DNA of 64,000 bases, taken from positions 124,001 to 188,000 of the forward strand of contig JBOGNO010000001.1 of the NCBI GenBank assembly GCA_050747245.1, in the 5' to 3' direction. Origin of the DNA: JBOGNO01 sp050747245. Its GTDB lineage: Bacteria; Acidobacteriota; Terriglobia; Acidiferrales; UBA7541. The notes beneath the pieces were generated by a model. The model was not told where the DNA came from. It saw only the letters and a list, made by a program, of their open reading frames with translations, and ran no database searches. Positions 32,096 to 41,700 of this stretch are shown piece after piece. Both the position numbers and the translations under genes were made by a program. Each line of letters begins with the position of its first letter. Position 1 is the first letter of the stretch.

Positions 32096-33227
32096 GGAAG
32101 TCCCAAGTCACAATTATTGGCTCTCGGAGGCAAATAACCTTGCCCGCGAAGGCATGGCGCTGGCGCATCCGAATCCGCGCGTCGGCGCCGTGATCGTGAA
32201 AGGCGGAAAGGTAATCGGCGAGGGATTCCACGTTTACGAGAAGCGCGACCACGCCGAATTCGTCGCGCTCAAGAAAGCGGGAGCGAGAGCGCGCGGCGCG
32301 ACACTTTACGTCAATCTCGAGCCTTGCTGCACGACCGGACGCACCGGCCCGTGTACCAGGGCCATTATCGCCGCCGGCATTAAGCGCGTTTATGTCTCAA
32401 TGAAAGATCCCAATCCCGCGGTCGCCGGCCGTGGACTTGCCGAACTCAAACGCGCGGGTATTGCCGTGCATCTTTCGGACTACGATTCTGATTTTGCAAA
32501 AGAGACGAACGAAGACTACGCCAAATGGATTCGGACCGGCCTTCCCTTTGTGACGCTGAAAACTGCGCTCACGCTCGATGGACAGATCGCGCAGAAGGCG
32601 GGCAGCGTCACCTGGATCACCAGCAAGCCTTCGCGAGAATTCGTTCAGCGCTTGCGTCATGAGGCCGACGCCCTGCTCACGGGAATAGGCACGGTGCTTT
32701 CCGATGATCCGCGCCTCAGCGACCGCACTGGCGAGCGGCGCAGGCGCAACTTGCTCCGCGCCGTGGTGGACTCGCGATTGCGCATGCCCTTGAACTCAAA
32801 ACTTGTGAAATCCTGCGAAAACGATTTGTTGTTGTTCACGGCGCAGTCGCTGGAATCGCCGAAAGCGCGCGCATTGCGCCGCGCCGGCGTCGACATTGTT
32901 CGCGTCTCTTCGCGCAAGGGCCGCGTGGATTTGCGGAGCGTTATGCGCGAACTCGGCCGCCGCCAAATGCTCAATGTTCTCCTCGAAGCTGGCGCCGAAT
33001 TGAATGGCGCGGCGCTCCAAGCCGGCATTGTGGATAAGCTGGTGCTCATTTATGCTCCCAAGATCATGGGAACAGGCGGAGTACCGCTGGCGCGAATTCC
33101 ATCGCAGTATTTTTCGAAGTCGCCTGCGCTGGCGAACCTGACTCTCAATCGTTACGGGCCGGACTTTATCGTTCAGGGATATTTTCGCGATGTTTACAGG
33201 GATCATCGAGCTTACCGGAAAAATTGA
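32073..33227 (+). CDS. ribD: Bifunctional riboflavin deaminase/reductase RibD
   Basis: Two riboflavin-pathway steps: deamination then reduction of the pyrimidine intermediate. The deaminase zinc motif is DHAEFVAL and EPCCTTGRTGPCT. The C-terminal reductase domain starts LPFVTLKTALTLDGQIA and contains ADALLTGIGTVLSDDPRLSDR and LLEAGAELNGAAL. From ATG 32073 it is 384 residues. It overlaps ftsY by 23 bases and ribE by 38 bases. Confidence 0.95.
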   Translation: MSIRSSTEEVPSHNYWLSEANNLAREGMALAHPNPRVGAVIVKGGKVIGEGFHVYEKRDHAEFVALKKAGARARGATLYVNLEPCCTTGRTGPCTRAIIAAGIKRVYVSMKDPNPAVAGRGLAELKRAGIAVHLSDYDSDFAKETNEDYAKWIRTGLPFVTLKTALTLDGQIAQKAGSVTWITSKPSREFVQRLRHEADALLTGIGTVLSDDPRLSDRTGERRRRNLLRAVVDSRLRMPLNSKLVKSCENDLLLFTAQSLESPKARALRRAGVDIVRVSSRKGRVDLRSVMRELGRRQMLNVLLEAGAELNGAALQAGIVDKLVLIYAPKIMGTGGVPLARIPSQYFSKSPALANLTLNRYGPDFIVQGYFRDVYRDHRAYRKN

Positions 33228-33834
33228 AGAGATCGCGCGAACCGCCGAGGGCGGCCGCGTGCGCGTGCGCGCTCCCGAGGTGGCGGGCGACCTCGCGATC
33301 GGCGCGAGCATCGCCGTGAACGGCTGCTGCCTCACTGTGGTCGAGCGCGACGGCGAATTTTTTTCGGCGGATCTCTCCGGGGAAACGCTCCGCCGCACTT
33401 CGCTCGCCGAAACTCGCCCCGGACGCGTGGTGAATCTTGAGAGGCCGCTTCGCGCCGGCGCGGAACTCGGCGGGCATTTTGTGCAGGGTCATGTTGACGG
33501 TGTGGCCCGCGTCACGCGGCTCGCTGCAGAAGGAGAAAACTGGTGGCTCTCCGTGTTGCTGCCGGAATCGCTCTCGCCGTACGTCGCCGAAAAGGGTTCG
33601 CTCGCCGTTGACGGAATCAGCCTCACCGTTGCGCGCATCACGGAGGGCGTCGCCGATTTCGCGATCATTCCGCACACCTATGCGCGTACCAACATGCGCG
33701 AAATCGTCGTCGGTGACGTCGTGAATCTCGAATGTGACATTCTCGCGAAGTATGTCGAGCGCCTGCTCGGTTCGCGCCGCGAGCCAGCGCCTCAGCGCCT
33801 GTCGCTCGCGCGGCTTATCGATGAAGGGTTCTGA
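33190..33834 (+). CDS. ribE: Riboflavin synthase alpha chain
   Basis: Dismutates two lumazines to riboflavin. Two duplicated barrel domains are visible: MFTGIIELTGKI with VNGCCLTVV and GGHFVQGHVDGV, then VDGISLTVARI with IPHTYARTNM. 214 residues. It overlaps ribD, so the pathway genes are coupled; ribBA lies separately at 46.8 kb. Confidence 0.95.
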   Translation: MFTGIIELTGKIEEIARTAEGGRVRVRAPEVAGDLAIGASIAVNGCCLTVVERDGEFFSADLSGETLRRTSLAETRPGRVVNLERPLRAGAELGGHFVQGHVDGVARVTRLAAEGENWWLSVLLPESLSPYVAEKGSLAVDGISLTVARITEGVADFAIIPHTYARTNMREIVVGDVVNLECDILAKYVERLLGSRREPAPQRLSLARLIDEGF

Positions 33835-33841
33835 CGCACTC

Positions 33842-34999
33842 ATGCCGCAGGAAAAAGATTTTGATGTCGCCGTCATTGGCGCCGGAGTCTTTGGCTCCTG
33901 GACCGCGCATGCCCTTGCGCACTCGGGTGCGAAGGTTGCCTTGCTCGACGCCTATGGCCCTGCCAACAGCCGCGCGAGCTCCGGCGGCGAATCGCGCATC
34001 ATTCGCATGGGCTATGGCTCTGACGAGCTCTACACGCGCTGGTCCATGCGCTCCTTGCCAATCTGGAAAGAGCTCTTCGCCCGGACTAGGCGCCCTGAAC
34101 TATTTCAGCCCACTGGCGTCCTCTGGATGGCTCGCGAGAACGAACGCCACGCGCACGAAACCGCGTCAACTTTTGCGCGCCTCGGCGTGGCCTTCGAAAA
34201 ACTCTCCCATGCGGAACTCGAAAAGCGTTTTCCGCAAATTTCACTTACCGACATCGCATGGGGAATCTTTGAGCCTGAAAGCGGCGTTCTGATGGCGCGC
34301 CGTGCCGTGCAGGTCGTCATCGCTGAAGCCGTTCGCACCGGCGTTGAATACTTTGCCGAAGCGGCTGCCGGCCCTACCGGCAGCGGGCGTCTCGACGGCA
34401 TTGCATTGGCATCCGGCCGCAGGATTTCAGCGGAAAAATTTGTATTTGCGTGCGGCCCGTGGCTGGGCAAGATTTTCCCGAATATTCTCAACGACCGGAT
34501 TTTCCCTTCTCGCCAAGAAGTTTTCTTCTTCGGAATTCCCGCGGGGAATTTGCGTTTCGCGCCGCCCGCGTTTCCCACGTGGCTGAATCTGGGCGACGAA
34601 ATGTACGGCATGCCCGACCTTGAGGGCCGCGGCCTGAAAATCGCGCACGATCGTCACGGCCCGCGCGTCGACCCCGACACGCAATCGCGTCTTCCCAGCG
34701 CCGAAGCTCTGCGCTTCGCTCAGGATTATCTCGCGCGCCGATTTCCCGCTCTGAAAGATGCGCCCGTGGTCGAATCACGTGTCTGCCAGTATGAAAACAC
34801 TTCGAATGGAGATTTTCTGGTGGATCGTCATCCGGATTTCGAAAATGTCTGGCTTGTCGGGGGTGGTTCGGGGCACGGATTCAAACACGGCCCGGCCATT
34901 GGCGAATACGTGGCGGGCTTGCTGGCTGGAACTATGGCGGCCGAGCCGCGATTTTCGCTGGCCTCCAAAAAGTCGCAGCAGCACCGCGCCGTTTTCTGA
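33842..34999 (+). CDS. FAD-dependent oxidoreductase (sarcosine oxidase/DAO family)
   Basis: A 385-residue flavoprotein. The dinucleotide-binding motif is FDVAVIGAGVFGSWTAHALAH at the N-terminus, followed by SSGGESRIIRMGYG, a typical monomeric sarcosine oxidase/N-methyltryptophan oxidase feature. FACGPWLGKIFP and VVESRVCQYENTSNGDFLVDRHP with GGGSGHGFKHGPAIGEYVAG complete the FAD domain and the covalent-flavin Cys region. The substrate is probably an N-methylated or other small amine. The start is ATG 33842, seven bases after ribE. It may be read from the ribDE transcript but has no obvious pathway link. Confidence 0.88.
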   Translation: MPQEKDFDVAVIGAGVFGSWTAHALAHSGAKVALLDAYGPANSRASSGGESRIIRMGYGSDELYTRWSMRSLPIWKELFARTRRPELFQPTGVLWMARENERHAHETASTFARLGVAFEKLSHAELEKRFPQISLTDIAWGIFEPESGVLMARRAVQVVIAEAVRTGVEYFAEAAAGPTGSGRLDGIALASGRRISAEKFVFACGPWLGKIFPNILNDRIFPSRQEVFFFGIPAGNLRFAPPAFPTWLNLGDEMYGMPDLEGRGLKIAHDRHGPRVDPDTQSRLPSAEALRFAQDYLARRFPALKDAPVVESRVCQYENTSNGDFLVDRHPDFENVWLVGGGSGHGFKHGPAIGEYVAGLLAGTMAAEPRFSLASKKSQQHRAVF

Positions 35000-35008
35000 G
35001 GAACTGCT

Positions 35009-35200
35009 CTAGCGTTTTCGCTTCTTGCCGCGCGAGCGCCCTGTCTTTGCGGGTTTCGCCTTTCCCGGATGCAATTCGAAGGGCAGGTTTTTCCATCCCC
35101 GCGGCAAATAGATTTCAATTTCGGCTTGCAGCGGTTTGTTCTTCAACACAAACGCAGGCGTTTCCTTCTTTTTCCTCGACGCTGATTTCGCTCGCTTCAT
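35009..35200 (-). CDS. Small basic hypothetical protein
   Basis: 63 residues, strongly basic at both ends (KRAKSASRKKKE at the N-terminus, GRSRGKKRKR at the C-terminus) around a short core LQAEIEIYLPRGWKNLPFELHPG. It lies 46 bases after the permease gene on the same strand. The sequence looks non-random and is likely expressed, possibly as a nucleic-acid binder. No family recognised. Confidence 0.5.
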   Translation of the reverse strand: MKRAKSASRKKKETPAFVLKNKPLQAEIEIYLPRGWKNLPFELHPGKAKPAKTGRSRGKKRKR

Positions 35201-35246
35201 TTTGCCTCGCTGGAGGTTTCACCCTCAGCCGAATCCATTGCGAACA

Positions 35247-36719
35247 TCATTGTCCCCCGGTCAATCGTTTCTGCCGCGCTCCCCGTGCATACAGAACCAA
35301 GCCCAGGAGCAGCGCGACGATGACGCCGCTCGATAATTTCAATTCGAAAACAAATTTATCGGCCGTCTCTCCCGGAGGAACGAGCGACAACGCGATTCCC
35401 GCCAGCACCACGGCGAATCCCAGCGAGCCCGCCAGCCACACTCCCCATTTTCCTCCCGGGATCAGCACCGCGCCTTTCTGTTCCGTGCGATCGCGGCGAT
35501 AGGCCAGCTTGATGACTGCCGCATACATGTAAAGGAACGGCACAAAATACAAAATCGTCGCCGCGTCCACCAGAATCTGGTAAGCGCTGTCGGGCGATTC
35601 CCGGATCTGCCCGAGCAGCAGGATAACCACCGAAATAATTCCCTGCACCAGGATCGCTACGTAGGGAGTCTTCCACCGCGGATGAATTTTCCCAAACGCC
35701 GCGGGAAGATAGCGGTCCACGCCGACAACAAACGGCACGCGCGCCACGCCCGCCACCGTCGAGCCTACGCCCCCCGCGTTACCTACCGATACCAATACGG
35801 CCGCAAGAATTCCGAGCGCGCTGAATTTCACCAGCGTCGAAGCCTGCGTCAGCGCTTGAAACACCCCGCTCGTAGGATGCACCACGGCGCTAGGCAATAG
35901 CACCAGCACCGCCACCGTCCCCGCGACATAGATGATCGCAATTAGGAATCCGCTCCCGAAAATGGCGCGGGAAAGCGTCTTGCGCGGCTCGCGAATTTCC
36001 TCGCTCATCGCCGAGCAAAGTTCCAGCCCGGTAAACGCAAACGCGATCTGCGGCCAGAATCCCACCGTGCCCCAGTCCCACTTCGGCCAGATATTTTGCC
36101 ATGTAAAATGAGTCGCTGAACCCGAGCGATGCCACACCAGCGCGGCGGCCCCGACCAGAAGCAGCAGCGGCACGTAGGTGCCCACGCCGCCGGCATTCTG
36201 CAGCCATTTTCCCACGTTCAGCCCGATGATGTTCATGAAAACCGCGACGGAAAGCAGCACCAGCGAGCCCGCCAGCAAAAACATGCGGTTCTGCGCTAGA
36301 TTCGCCGTGCCCGCCCCTCCGATGTATGCCCCCATGGACGCGCTCGCGTAGAGCAATCCCGGGAAATAAAAAAACGTGTACACCCAGTACGTCCAGCCGG
36401 CGAAGAATCCGTGAAAATCTCCGAAAGCTTCTTTCGACCATACGTAGAGTCCGCCCTCCTCGGGGAAGCGCGTGGATAGCTCGACAACCACCAGCGCCGT
36501 CGGCACGAAGAAAAAAAGCGCGGCCAGTATCCATAGGCTGATCGAGGAAGTGCCGTTATGCGCGGCGGCGGCGATCCATCGCGGGCCCAGGACGGCTGCA
36601 ATGTTGAACAGCAGGACGTCCCAGAACCCCATGGTTCGCCGAAGCTGCCCGCTGACTTCTGTAGGCAGAGAAGATTCTTTGGTCAATTGATCTCCGCTGA
36701 TCCCAATCTGCCGCCTCAC
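35247..36719 (-). CDS. APC-superfamily amino-acid permease
   Basis: 490 residues with about 12 membrane helices. The first half has GFWDVLLFNIAAVLGPRWIA, the APC helix-1 region, and FPEEGGLYVWSKEAFGDF. FAFTGLELCSAMSEEIREPRKTL lies near helix 6, where the family binds substrate. It ends in the GLVLYARGARQKR helix. It imports or exchanges amino acids or amines; the substrate cannot be read. A small basic protein follows downstream. Confidence 0.92.
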   Translation of the reverse strand: MRRQIGISGDQLTKESSLPTEVSGQLRRTMGFWDVLLFNIAAVLGPRWIAAAAHNGTSSISLWILAALFFFVPTALVVVELSTRFPEEGGLYVWSKEAFGDFHGFFAGWTYWVYTFFYFPGLLYASASMGAYIGGAGTANLAQNRMFLLAGSLVLLSVAVFMNIIGLNVGKWLQNAGGVGTYVPLLLLVGAAALVWHRSGSATHFTWQNIWPKWDWGTVGFWPQIAFAFTGLELCSAMSEEIREPRKTLSRAIFGSGFLIAIIYVAGTVAVLVLLPSAVVHPTSGVFQALTQASTLVKFSALGILAAVLVSVGNAGGVGSTVAGVARVPFVVGVDRYLPAAFGKIHPRWKTPYVAILVQGIISVVILLLGQIRESPDSAYQILVDAATILYFVPFLYMYAAVIKLAYRRDRTEQKGAVLIPGGKWGVWLAGSLGFAVVLAGIALSLVPPGETADKFVFELKLSSGVIVALLLGLVLYARGARQKRLTGGQ

Positions 36720-36871
36720 AAACGGCAGTTCCAGACGCGCCCCTCGTGCGCCCCTGGTTCACCCCTGATTCGCCCCCAAAATGTTCGCCTAACATAGCAG
36801 ACAGTGCAAATCTTCGCGCACGCGGATTCCCGCGCTGCGGCCAAAATACCAATGAAAGAAAATTCACTTCC

Positions 36872-37636
36872 TCAGACAGTTGCGTCGAGCGCGGGAATAA
36901 TTTCATCCTGCAGCAGAAAATTTCTCAGAAACGGCTGTGAAGACTCCTCGAATTCCTTCCAAGAGCCGAAAAATGCCACGCGGCCTTCGTGCAGAAAAAC
37001 GACGCGGTCGGCAAGCTTCTTCGCCAGGTGCGTATCGTGCGTCACCACGATCGAAGTCTTGTGATACTTCTCCTTCAGCTTCACAATCAGCTCCATCACG
37101 TGACCTGCCATCAGCGGGTCCACCATTGTGGTTGGCTCGTCGTAGAGAATCGCTTCGGGATCTTGCGCCAGCGCTCGCGCAATCGCCACCGCCCGCTTCG
37201 TGCCCGTGCTCAAGTCGGACGGCAGCAGGTCCGCGAATTCCTTGACCTCTAACATCTCGAGCAGCTCATCCACGCGCCGCTCCTTTTCATCTTCGGAGAG
37301 ATCCGCGCGCTTCTCCAGCGGAAATCCCACGTTTTGACGCACGGTCAGCGAATCAAATAGCGCCCCGGATTGAAATACCATCGTCAGTTGTCTGCGGATC
37401 TCGCTGAATTGTTCCTCGCTCCAGCCGGTAACGTCGCGCCCGCCCACGATCACGCACCCCGAATCCGGCTCGAGAAATCCCATCAGGATTTTCAGCGACA
37501 CGGATTTCCCCACGCCGCTGCGTCCCAGGATGACGCCCGTCTCTCCGCGATCCACGTAAAAGCTCACGTCGCGGAGCACCGGGTGTTCGTCGAACGCCTT
37601 GGATACCCCGCGAAATTCAATGTAGTGATCGCTCAT
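36872..37636 (-). CDS. MlaF-like ABC transporter ATPase
   Basis: 254 residues. Walker A is GRSGVGKSVSLKILMGFLEP, the Q-loop is TMVFQSGALFDSLTV (the QSGALFDS stretch typical of MlaF/Mkl), Walker B is AILYDEPTTMVDP, and the H-loop is VVTHD. The signature reads LSTGTKRAVAIARA rather than the family LSGGMxKRVxLARA, an unusual Gly replacement. No MlaE permease or MCE gene lies beside it, so its partners must be elsewhere. It overlaps mobA by four bases (ATGA). Confidence 0.88.
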   Translation of the reverse strand: MSDHYIEFRGVSKAFDEHPVLRDVSFYVDRGETGVILGRSGVGKSVSLKILMGFLEPDSGCVIVGGRDVTGWSEEQFSEIRRQLTMVFQSGALFDSLTVRQNVGFPLEKRADLSEDEKERRVDELLEMLEVKEFADLLPSDLSTGTKRAVAIARALAQDPEAILYDEPTTMVDPLMAGHVMELIVKLKEKYHKTSIVVTHDTHLAKKLADRVVFLHEGRVAFFGSWKEFEESSQPFLRNFLLQDEIIPALDATV

Positions 37637-38247
37637 CTCTTCCCTGTCATTGAAAATTTCCCGCGCGCTTCCTCGTAGTCCGCGGGCGAATTGATATTCT
37701 TGAACAACCGCCCATCGGAATCAAACTTGTTCGATTCTCCGGGCGCAATCGTGGTGACTTCCACCTCCGCGAGCCCCAGCATCACTTTGCGCACGCCCGC
37801 TCCCAGAGCGCGCACCATCGCCGCTTCCGCGCGCTTCGAATACATGGCGCACAGTGGCTCATAGCCTGTGTCGCTCATCGGGATCAACGCTCCCGCTCGG
37901 CTGGCGCCCGCACGTTTGATCAGATATTCGAGCCACGCCGGAGTCAGATGCGGCAAATCGCACCCCAGCACCAGAATCCACTCGCGCTGTGAATGTCCCA
38001 AAGCCGTGGCAATCCCTCCCAACGGTCCGCATCCCGGAAAATCATCCGCGCTGACTCGCAGCCCGAGATGCGAGTATCGCTCCGGCGCGCCGATTACTTC
38101 CGGGGACCCCACCAGTGGCTCCACAATTTTCGCCACATGGAGCAGCATGGGTTGTCCGCCGATTTCGAGCAGCGCCTTATCGCGTCCCATGCGCGTGCTC
38201 GCCCCTCCCGCGAGAATGAATGCTGCGGCGTGCTCGAATCTTTGCAT
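37633..38247 (-). CDS. mobA: Molybdenum cofactor guanylyltransferase MobA
   Basis: Adds GMP to molybdopterin. The nucleotidyltransferase motif ILAGGASTRMGRDKALLEIGG is at residues 11-31. FPGCGPLGGIATAL and VLGCDLPHLTPAWLE follow. 204 residues. It ends inside the MlaF-like gene start and begins just after the response-regulator gene (four bases apart). Confidence 0.9.
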   Translation of the reverse strand: MQRFEHAAAFILAGGASTRMGRDKALLEIGGQPMLLHVAKIVEPLVGSPEVIGAPERYSHLGLRVSADDFPGCGPLGGIATALGHSQREWILVLGCDLPHLTPAWLEYLIKRAGASRAGALIPMSDTGYEPLCAMYSKRAEAAMVRALGAGVRKVMLGLAEVEVTTIAPGESNKFDSDGRLFKNINSPADYEEARGKFSMTGKR

Positions 38248-38251
38248 GCGC

Positions 38252-39634
38252 TTATTTTCCCGGACGCTGAATTCCCAGCTCGCGCAATTTTTCCTGCAGG
38301 CTCTGTCGGTGTAAGCCTACCAGCGCCGCCGTCTTGGAAACATTCCAATGTTGCTCCTCGAGCTTTCGCCGCAGGTAGGCAATCTCAAACCTGCGTTTTG
38401 CTTCGCGAAAATCATTCTCTCCAAGCAGCGCATCGCCGTCCGCGGTTCGCCCTCCAGCTACCATCGGCGTTCCCTTGCGAATTTCCTCGGGAAGCTCGGC
38501 AGCCCCAATCGCTTCGCCCGCAGCGAAAATCAGCGATCTTTCTAGCGCGTTCTTAAGTTCCCGCACGTTGCCCGGCCAGTCGTATCGTTCGAGCAGCGCC
38601 GCCGCTTCCGGCGCCAGCCGCTTCTGCCGGTTGTGCCGCGCGCCGAGCATTTCCAAAAATGCATTCGCAAGCAGCGCGATGTCCTCCTTGTGCGCGCGGA
38701 GCGGCGGCAGTTCGAGCGTCACGACTCGCAGCCGGTAGTACAAGTCTTCCCGAAATCTTCCCGCTGCGATTTCCGCTGCCAGGTCGCGGTGCGTCGCGCT
38801 GATCACGCGCACGTCCACCTCCACCGATTGCGTGCCGCCCAGCCGCTCGATCCTGCGGCTCTCCAGCGCCCGCAGCACCTTCGCCTGCGTCACCGCGTTC
38901 ATGTCCCCGATTTCATCCAGGAAGAGCGTTCCGCCCGAAGCCAGCTCGAATTTTCCTTTCTTCTGCTGCGCCGCTCCCGTGAACGCCCCTTTTTCATACC
39001 CGAAGAGCTCCGACTCGATCAGGTTTTCCGGTAGCGCCGCGCAATTCACCGCCACGAACGGCTTCTCGGCCCGCGGCGAACGTGCATGAATCTCCTGCGC
39101 CAGCAAATCCTTCCCCGTTCCGCTTTCGCCGAGGATCAGTACCGTCGCATCCGTCGGCGCCACGCGGTTCGCCATCTCGAATACGCGCCGCATCGCCGCC
39201 GATTTCCCCAGCATCCTTCCGAACTCCCCTTCGGCCACCAACTCTCGTCGCAGTCGTTCGTTTTCCGTTGTGAGTTCCGTCATCCGCACCAGATTCGCCG
39301 TGCGCTTGCGCAGCTCTTCGATGTCGAATCCTTTCACGATGTAGTCGGAGGCTCCCGCGCGCAGCGCTTCCACAGCCGTCTTCGCCGTGTCGAGCGCCGT
39401 AACCACAAGCACCGGCTGCGCGAGCCCCTGCGTCCGCATCCACGCAAGCAACGACAGACCGTCCTCCTCCGGCATCACCACGTCGAGCAAAATTGCGTCC
39501 GGCCGTTCCCTCGCAATCGCTTCCCGCGCCGCGCGCGCGGAGCCCGCTTCCGCAATCCGGTACTTATTTTCCAATGCGCGCCGCATTCCGTATCGCGCTG
39601 TGGGCTCATCATCCACTATCAGTATCGTTTTCAT
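38252..39634 (-). CDS. NtrC-type sigma-54 response regulator
   Basis: 460 residues with three domains. The receiver holds the acidic pair VDDEPT and phospho-acceptor Asp51 (AILLDVVMPEEDGL). The AAA+ domain has GESGTGKDLLAQEIH, the sigma-54 contact GAFTGA (about residues 216-221) and GGTLFLDEIGDM. The C-terminal Fis-type helix-turn-helix is WNVSKTAALVGLHRQSLQEKL. It activates sigma-54 promoters on phosphorylation by the adjacent kinase, 10 bases upstream. Confidence 0.95.
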   Translation of the reverse strand: MKTILIVDDEPTARYGMRRALENKYRIAEAGSARAAREAIARERPDAILLDVVMPEEDGLSLLAWMRTQGLAQPVLVVTALDTAKTAVEALRAGASDYIVKGFDIEELRKRTANLVRMTELTTENERLRRELVAEGEFGRMLGKSAAMRRVFEMANRVAPTDATVLILGESGTGKDLLAQEIHARSPRAEKPFVAVNCAALPENLIESELFGYEKGAFTGAAQQKKGKFELASGGTLFLDEIGDMNAVTQAKVLRALESRRIERLGGTQSVEVDVRVISATHRDLAAEIAAGRFREDLYYRLRVVTLELPPLRAHKEDIALLANAFLEMLGARHNRQKRLAPEAAALLERYDWPGNVRELKNALERSLIFAAGEAIGAAELPEEIRKGTPMVAGGRTADGDALLGENDFREAKRRFEIAYLRRKLEEQHWNVSKTAALVGLHRQSLQEKLRELGIQRPGK

Positions 39635-39644
39635 GTGTCTGCCT

Positions 39645-41651
39645 TCACTCCAATCGCGATCGCTCCTCCACCGGAAAACTCACCACGAATCTTGTTCCCT
39701 TCCCGCCGCTCGCGGGGCTCTCGCAGGTAATCGTCCCCTCCGCCTCGGCCACGCGCCGGGCGACAATTGCCAGCCCCAGCCCCGTGCCGCTGGGCTTCGT
39801 CGTATAAAAAGGCTCGAAGATTCTCGCGCGCATCTCCGCGGGGATTCCCGGCCCATCGTCGGTCACTTCGATCACGAATCGCGCGTCGCGCCGCTCGAGC
39901 GCTATGGATACGAGACCGCCTTGCGGCAGAGCCTCGATGGCGTTCACGACGAGATTCGAGATCACTTCGCTCAGGCCCTCCTCCGTCGCTCGCACCTGTG
40001 AATCCTCCGCGGGACGCTTCAGCTCGATATTCACTCCGCGCCGTTCCGCATCGTAACGCAGCAGCGCAACGGTGCGTTCGATCGTCCCCGCCGCTGCCAC
40101 TCCTGCCTGACCGGAAATTCCTCCCGCGCTGCGCACCGGAGTACGCGCGTACTCGAGCAATTGCGTGAGCTTTCGCGCCAGCCGGTCGATTTCCCCCAAC
40201 ACCAGTTGGCAATCCTTTCTCAAGTCATCGGAGATCTTGGGATTCTCGATCTGCACCTGCAGCACCGTTTTCATCGAACTCAACGGATTGCGCAAATTGT
40301 GCGAGATGCTCGCCGCCACTTGCCCCACCAGCGCCAAACGCTCGCGCTCCGCCAGTTGCCGCTCCAGCTTGACCTTTTCTTCGATGAGCCGGCAGAGATG
40401 CACCGTTCCCGGCAATTGCTCCGCCAGATATTCCAAAGCCCCGGCCGTATCGCCGGTCATAAAAGCGCCCGCCGATTGCACCCTCAGCACGCCGACAGTT
40501 TCTCGGCCGCTTCGCAGCGGGATCGCCATCGCGTTCACCTGCCCTTTAAACCGGCGCGCCTCTTCGATTTTTCCGTCCTGCGTAAGCAGAATTCGCGCCT
40601 CGGCGAGACCGAACTCCTCACGCATGCGGCGCTCGCTGAATCCCACCAGGCGAGCCAGATCTCCCTCTTGCGCTTCGCGCTGCAGTTCCATCATCAACTT
40701 CTGCAACCGGTCCATGCGCGCGTGGAAACTGCGGTAGAGTGCCGGGCCAATCAATCTCTGCAGCGGCTCAAAAAATACCACCAGCACAAAAAGGAGAATG
40801 GCCGCCGTAGCTTCGGGCGGGAGAATCGGCTCCAGCCAGATCCCCGCACGCCGCGCCACCGAAAGATACAGCAGCGCCAGAAATGCCGCCGAAAGCGCGA
40901 ATACCAGGCTGCGCTGCAATCCAAATTCAAGGAAATTTCGCCGCAGCGCGTAGTAGCCCACCAGCGCGCAAGGCAAAATTCCCGAAAACATGATGGCCGT
41001 GGCGAACCACTCCGCTCCCAGCGCATTGCGCGGCCACACGAATGAGTACGCGAGCACCACGCCCGATCCCGCCGCGGCGCAGTACACGACCAGCCAGCGA
41101 TGCATCCCCTGCTGCGGCAACCCCGCTGTGGTTCTTGCTGCGCGCAGTTCGAAGACCGCGCTTACGAGCAGCGCCGCTCCCAGCCACGCGCCATAGAAAA
41201 TTCCTCCGAGGGAGCGGGGCCAAAGCGATTCGAGCGTGATTCCCCCAAGCGCCCTCAGGAAAAATTCGAAGCCGAAGTAAACGGCGGGCAGGTAAAATCC
41301 CGCCGCGAGCATCTTTCCGGCTAGTCCCGTGGCGCGCCCCGTTGCCAGTTCTTCGTACGCCGTATGCGAGTGCACCACAAGTGGAGGCAGAAACGCCAGC
41401 CCCAACCCAGCAAGCCCCATGGCGAAGACCAACGTCCCCCACGGTGGCTCGCTGTAATGAATCACCGCATTGAGCGCCAGTAAACCACCGGCGTAAAAGA
41501 GGAACATCGCCAAGAGCAAAAAGAAGAGTACTCTCTCGAATTTTCGGCGCCGCCGGTGGCCCAGGATCAACGCGAGCAGAAACAAATTCAGCAGCGTCCC
41601 TGCCGAAAATCCTATCAGCCGAATGTAAGTGAGCGCCGCCATTGACGTCAC
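39645..41651 (-). CDS. Membrane sensor histidine kinase
   Basis: 668 residues. The N-terminal 300 residues contain about eight membrane helices (LIGFSAGTLLNLFLLALILG first), a sensing bundle. A GAF-like region spans about 325-430. The dimerisation/H-box is ASISHNLRNPLSSMKTVLQ, and the ATPase motifs are NLVVNAIEALPQGG, DDGPGIPAE, FYTTKPSGTGLGLAI and GKGTRF. The start is GTG 41651, with GAGGAA five bases upstream; ATG 41642 is possible. It is first in the operon and driven by a sigma-54-like promoter. Confidence 0.93.
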   Translation of the reverse strand: MTSMAALTYIRLIGFSAGTLLNLFLLALILGHRRRRKFERVLFFLLLAMFLFYAGGLLALNAVIHYSEPPWGTLVFAMGLAGLGLAFLPPLVVHSHTAYEELATGRATGLAGKMLAAGFYLPAVYFGFEFFLRALGGITLESLWPRSLGGIFYGAWLGAALLVSAVFELRAARTTAGLPQQGMHRWLVVYCAAAGSGVVLAYSFVWPRNALGAEWFATAIMFSGILPCALVGYYALRRNFLEFGLQRSLVFALSAAFLALLYLSVARRAGIWLEPILPPEATAAILLFVLVVFFEPLQRLIGPALYRSFHARMDRLQKLMMELQREAQEGDLARLVGFSERRMREEFGLAEARILLTQDGKIEEARRFKGQVNAMAIPLRSGRETVGVLRVQSAGAFMTGDTAGALEYLAEQLPGTVHLCRLIEEKVKLERQLAERERLALVGQVAASISHNLRNPLSSMKTVLQVQIENPKISDDLRKDCQLVLGEIDRLARKLTQLLEYARTPVRSAGGISGQAGVAAAGTIERTVALLRYDAERRGVNIELKRPAEDSQVRATEEGLSEVISNLVVNAIEALPQGGLVSIALERRDARFVIEVTDDGPGIPAEMRARIFEPFYTTKPSGTGLGLAIVARRVAEAEGTITCESPASGGKGTRFVVSFPVEERSRLE

Positions 41652-41683
41652 AAGGTTCCTCGAATTCTATCCGCACTTGTAGC

Positions 41684-41698
41684 GCAACTCAACTTCCA
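41684..41698 (-). promoter_or_regulatory. Sigma-54-like promoter of the kinase-regulator operon
   Basis: On the minus strand TGGAAGTTGAGTTGC has the invariant GG and GC separated by 10 bases and the TTGC of the -12 element. A GTG start with a good ribosome-binding site lies 33 bases downstream. The regulator being an NtrC protein makes autoactivation plausible. Confidence 0.6.
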
Positions 41699-41700
41699 AG

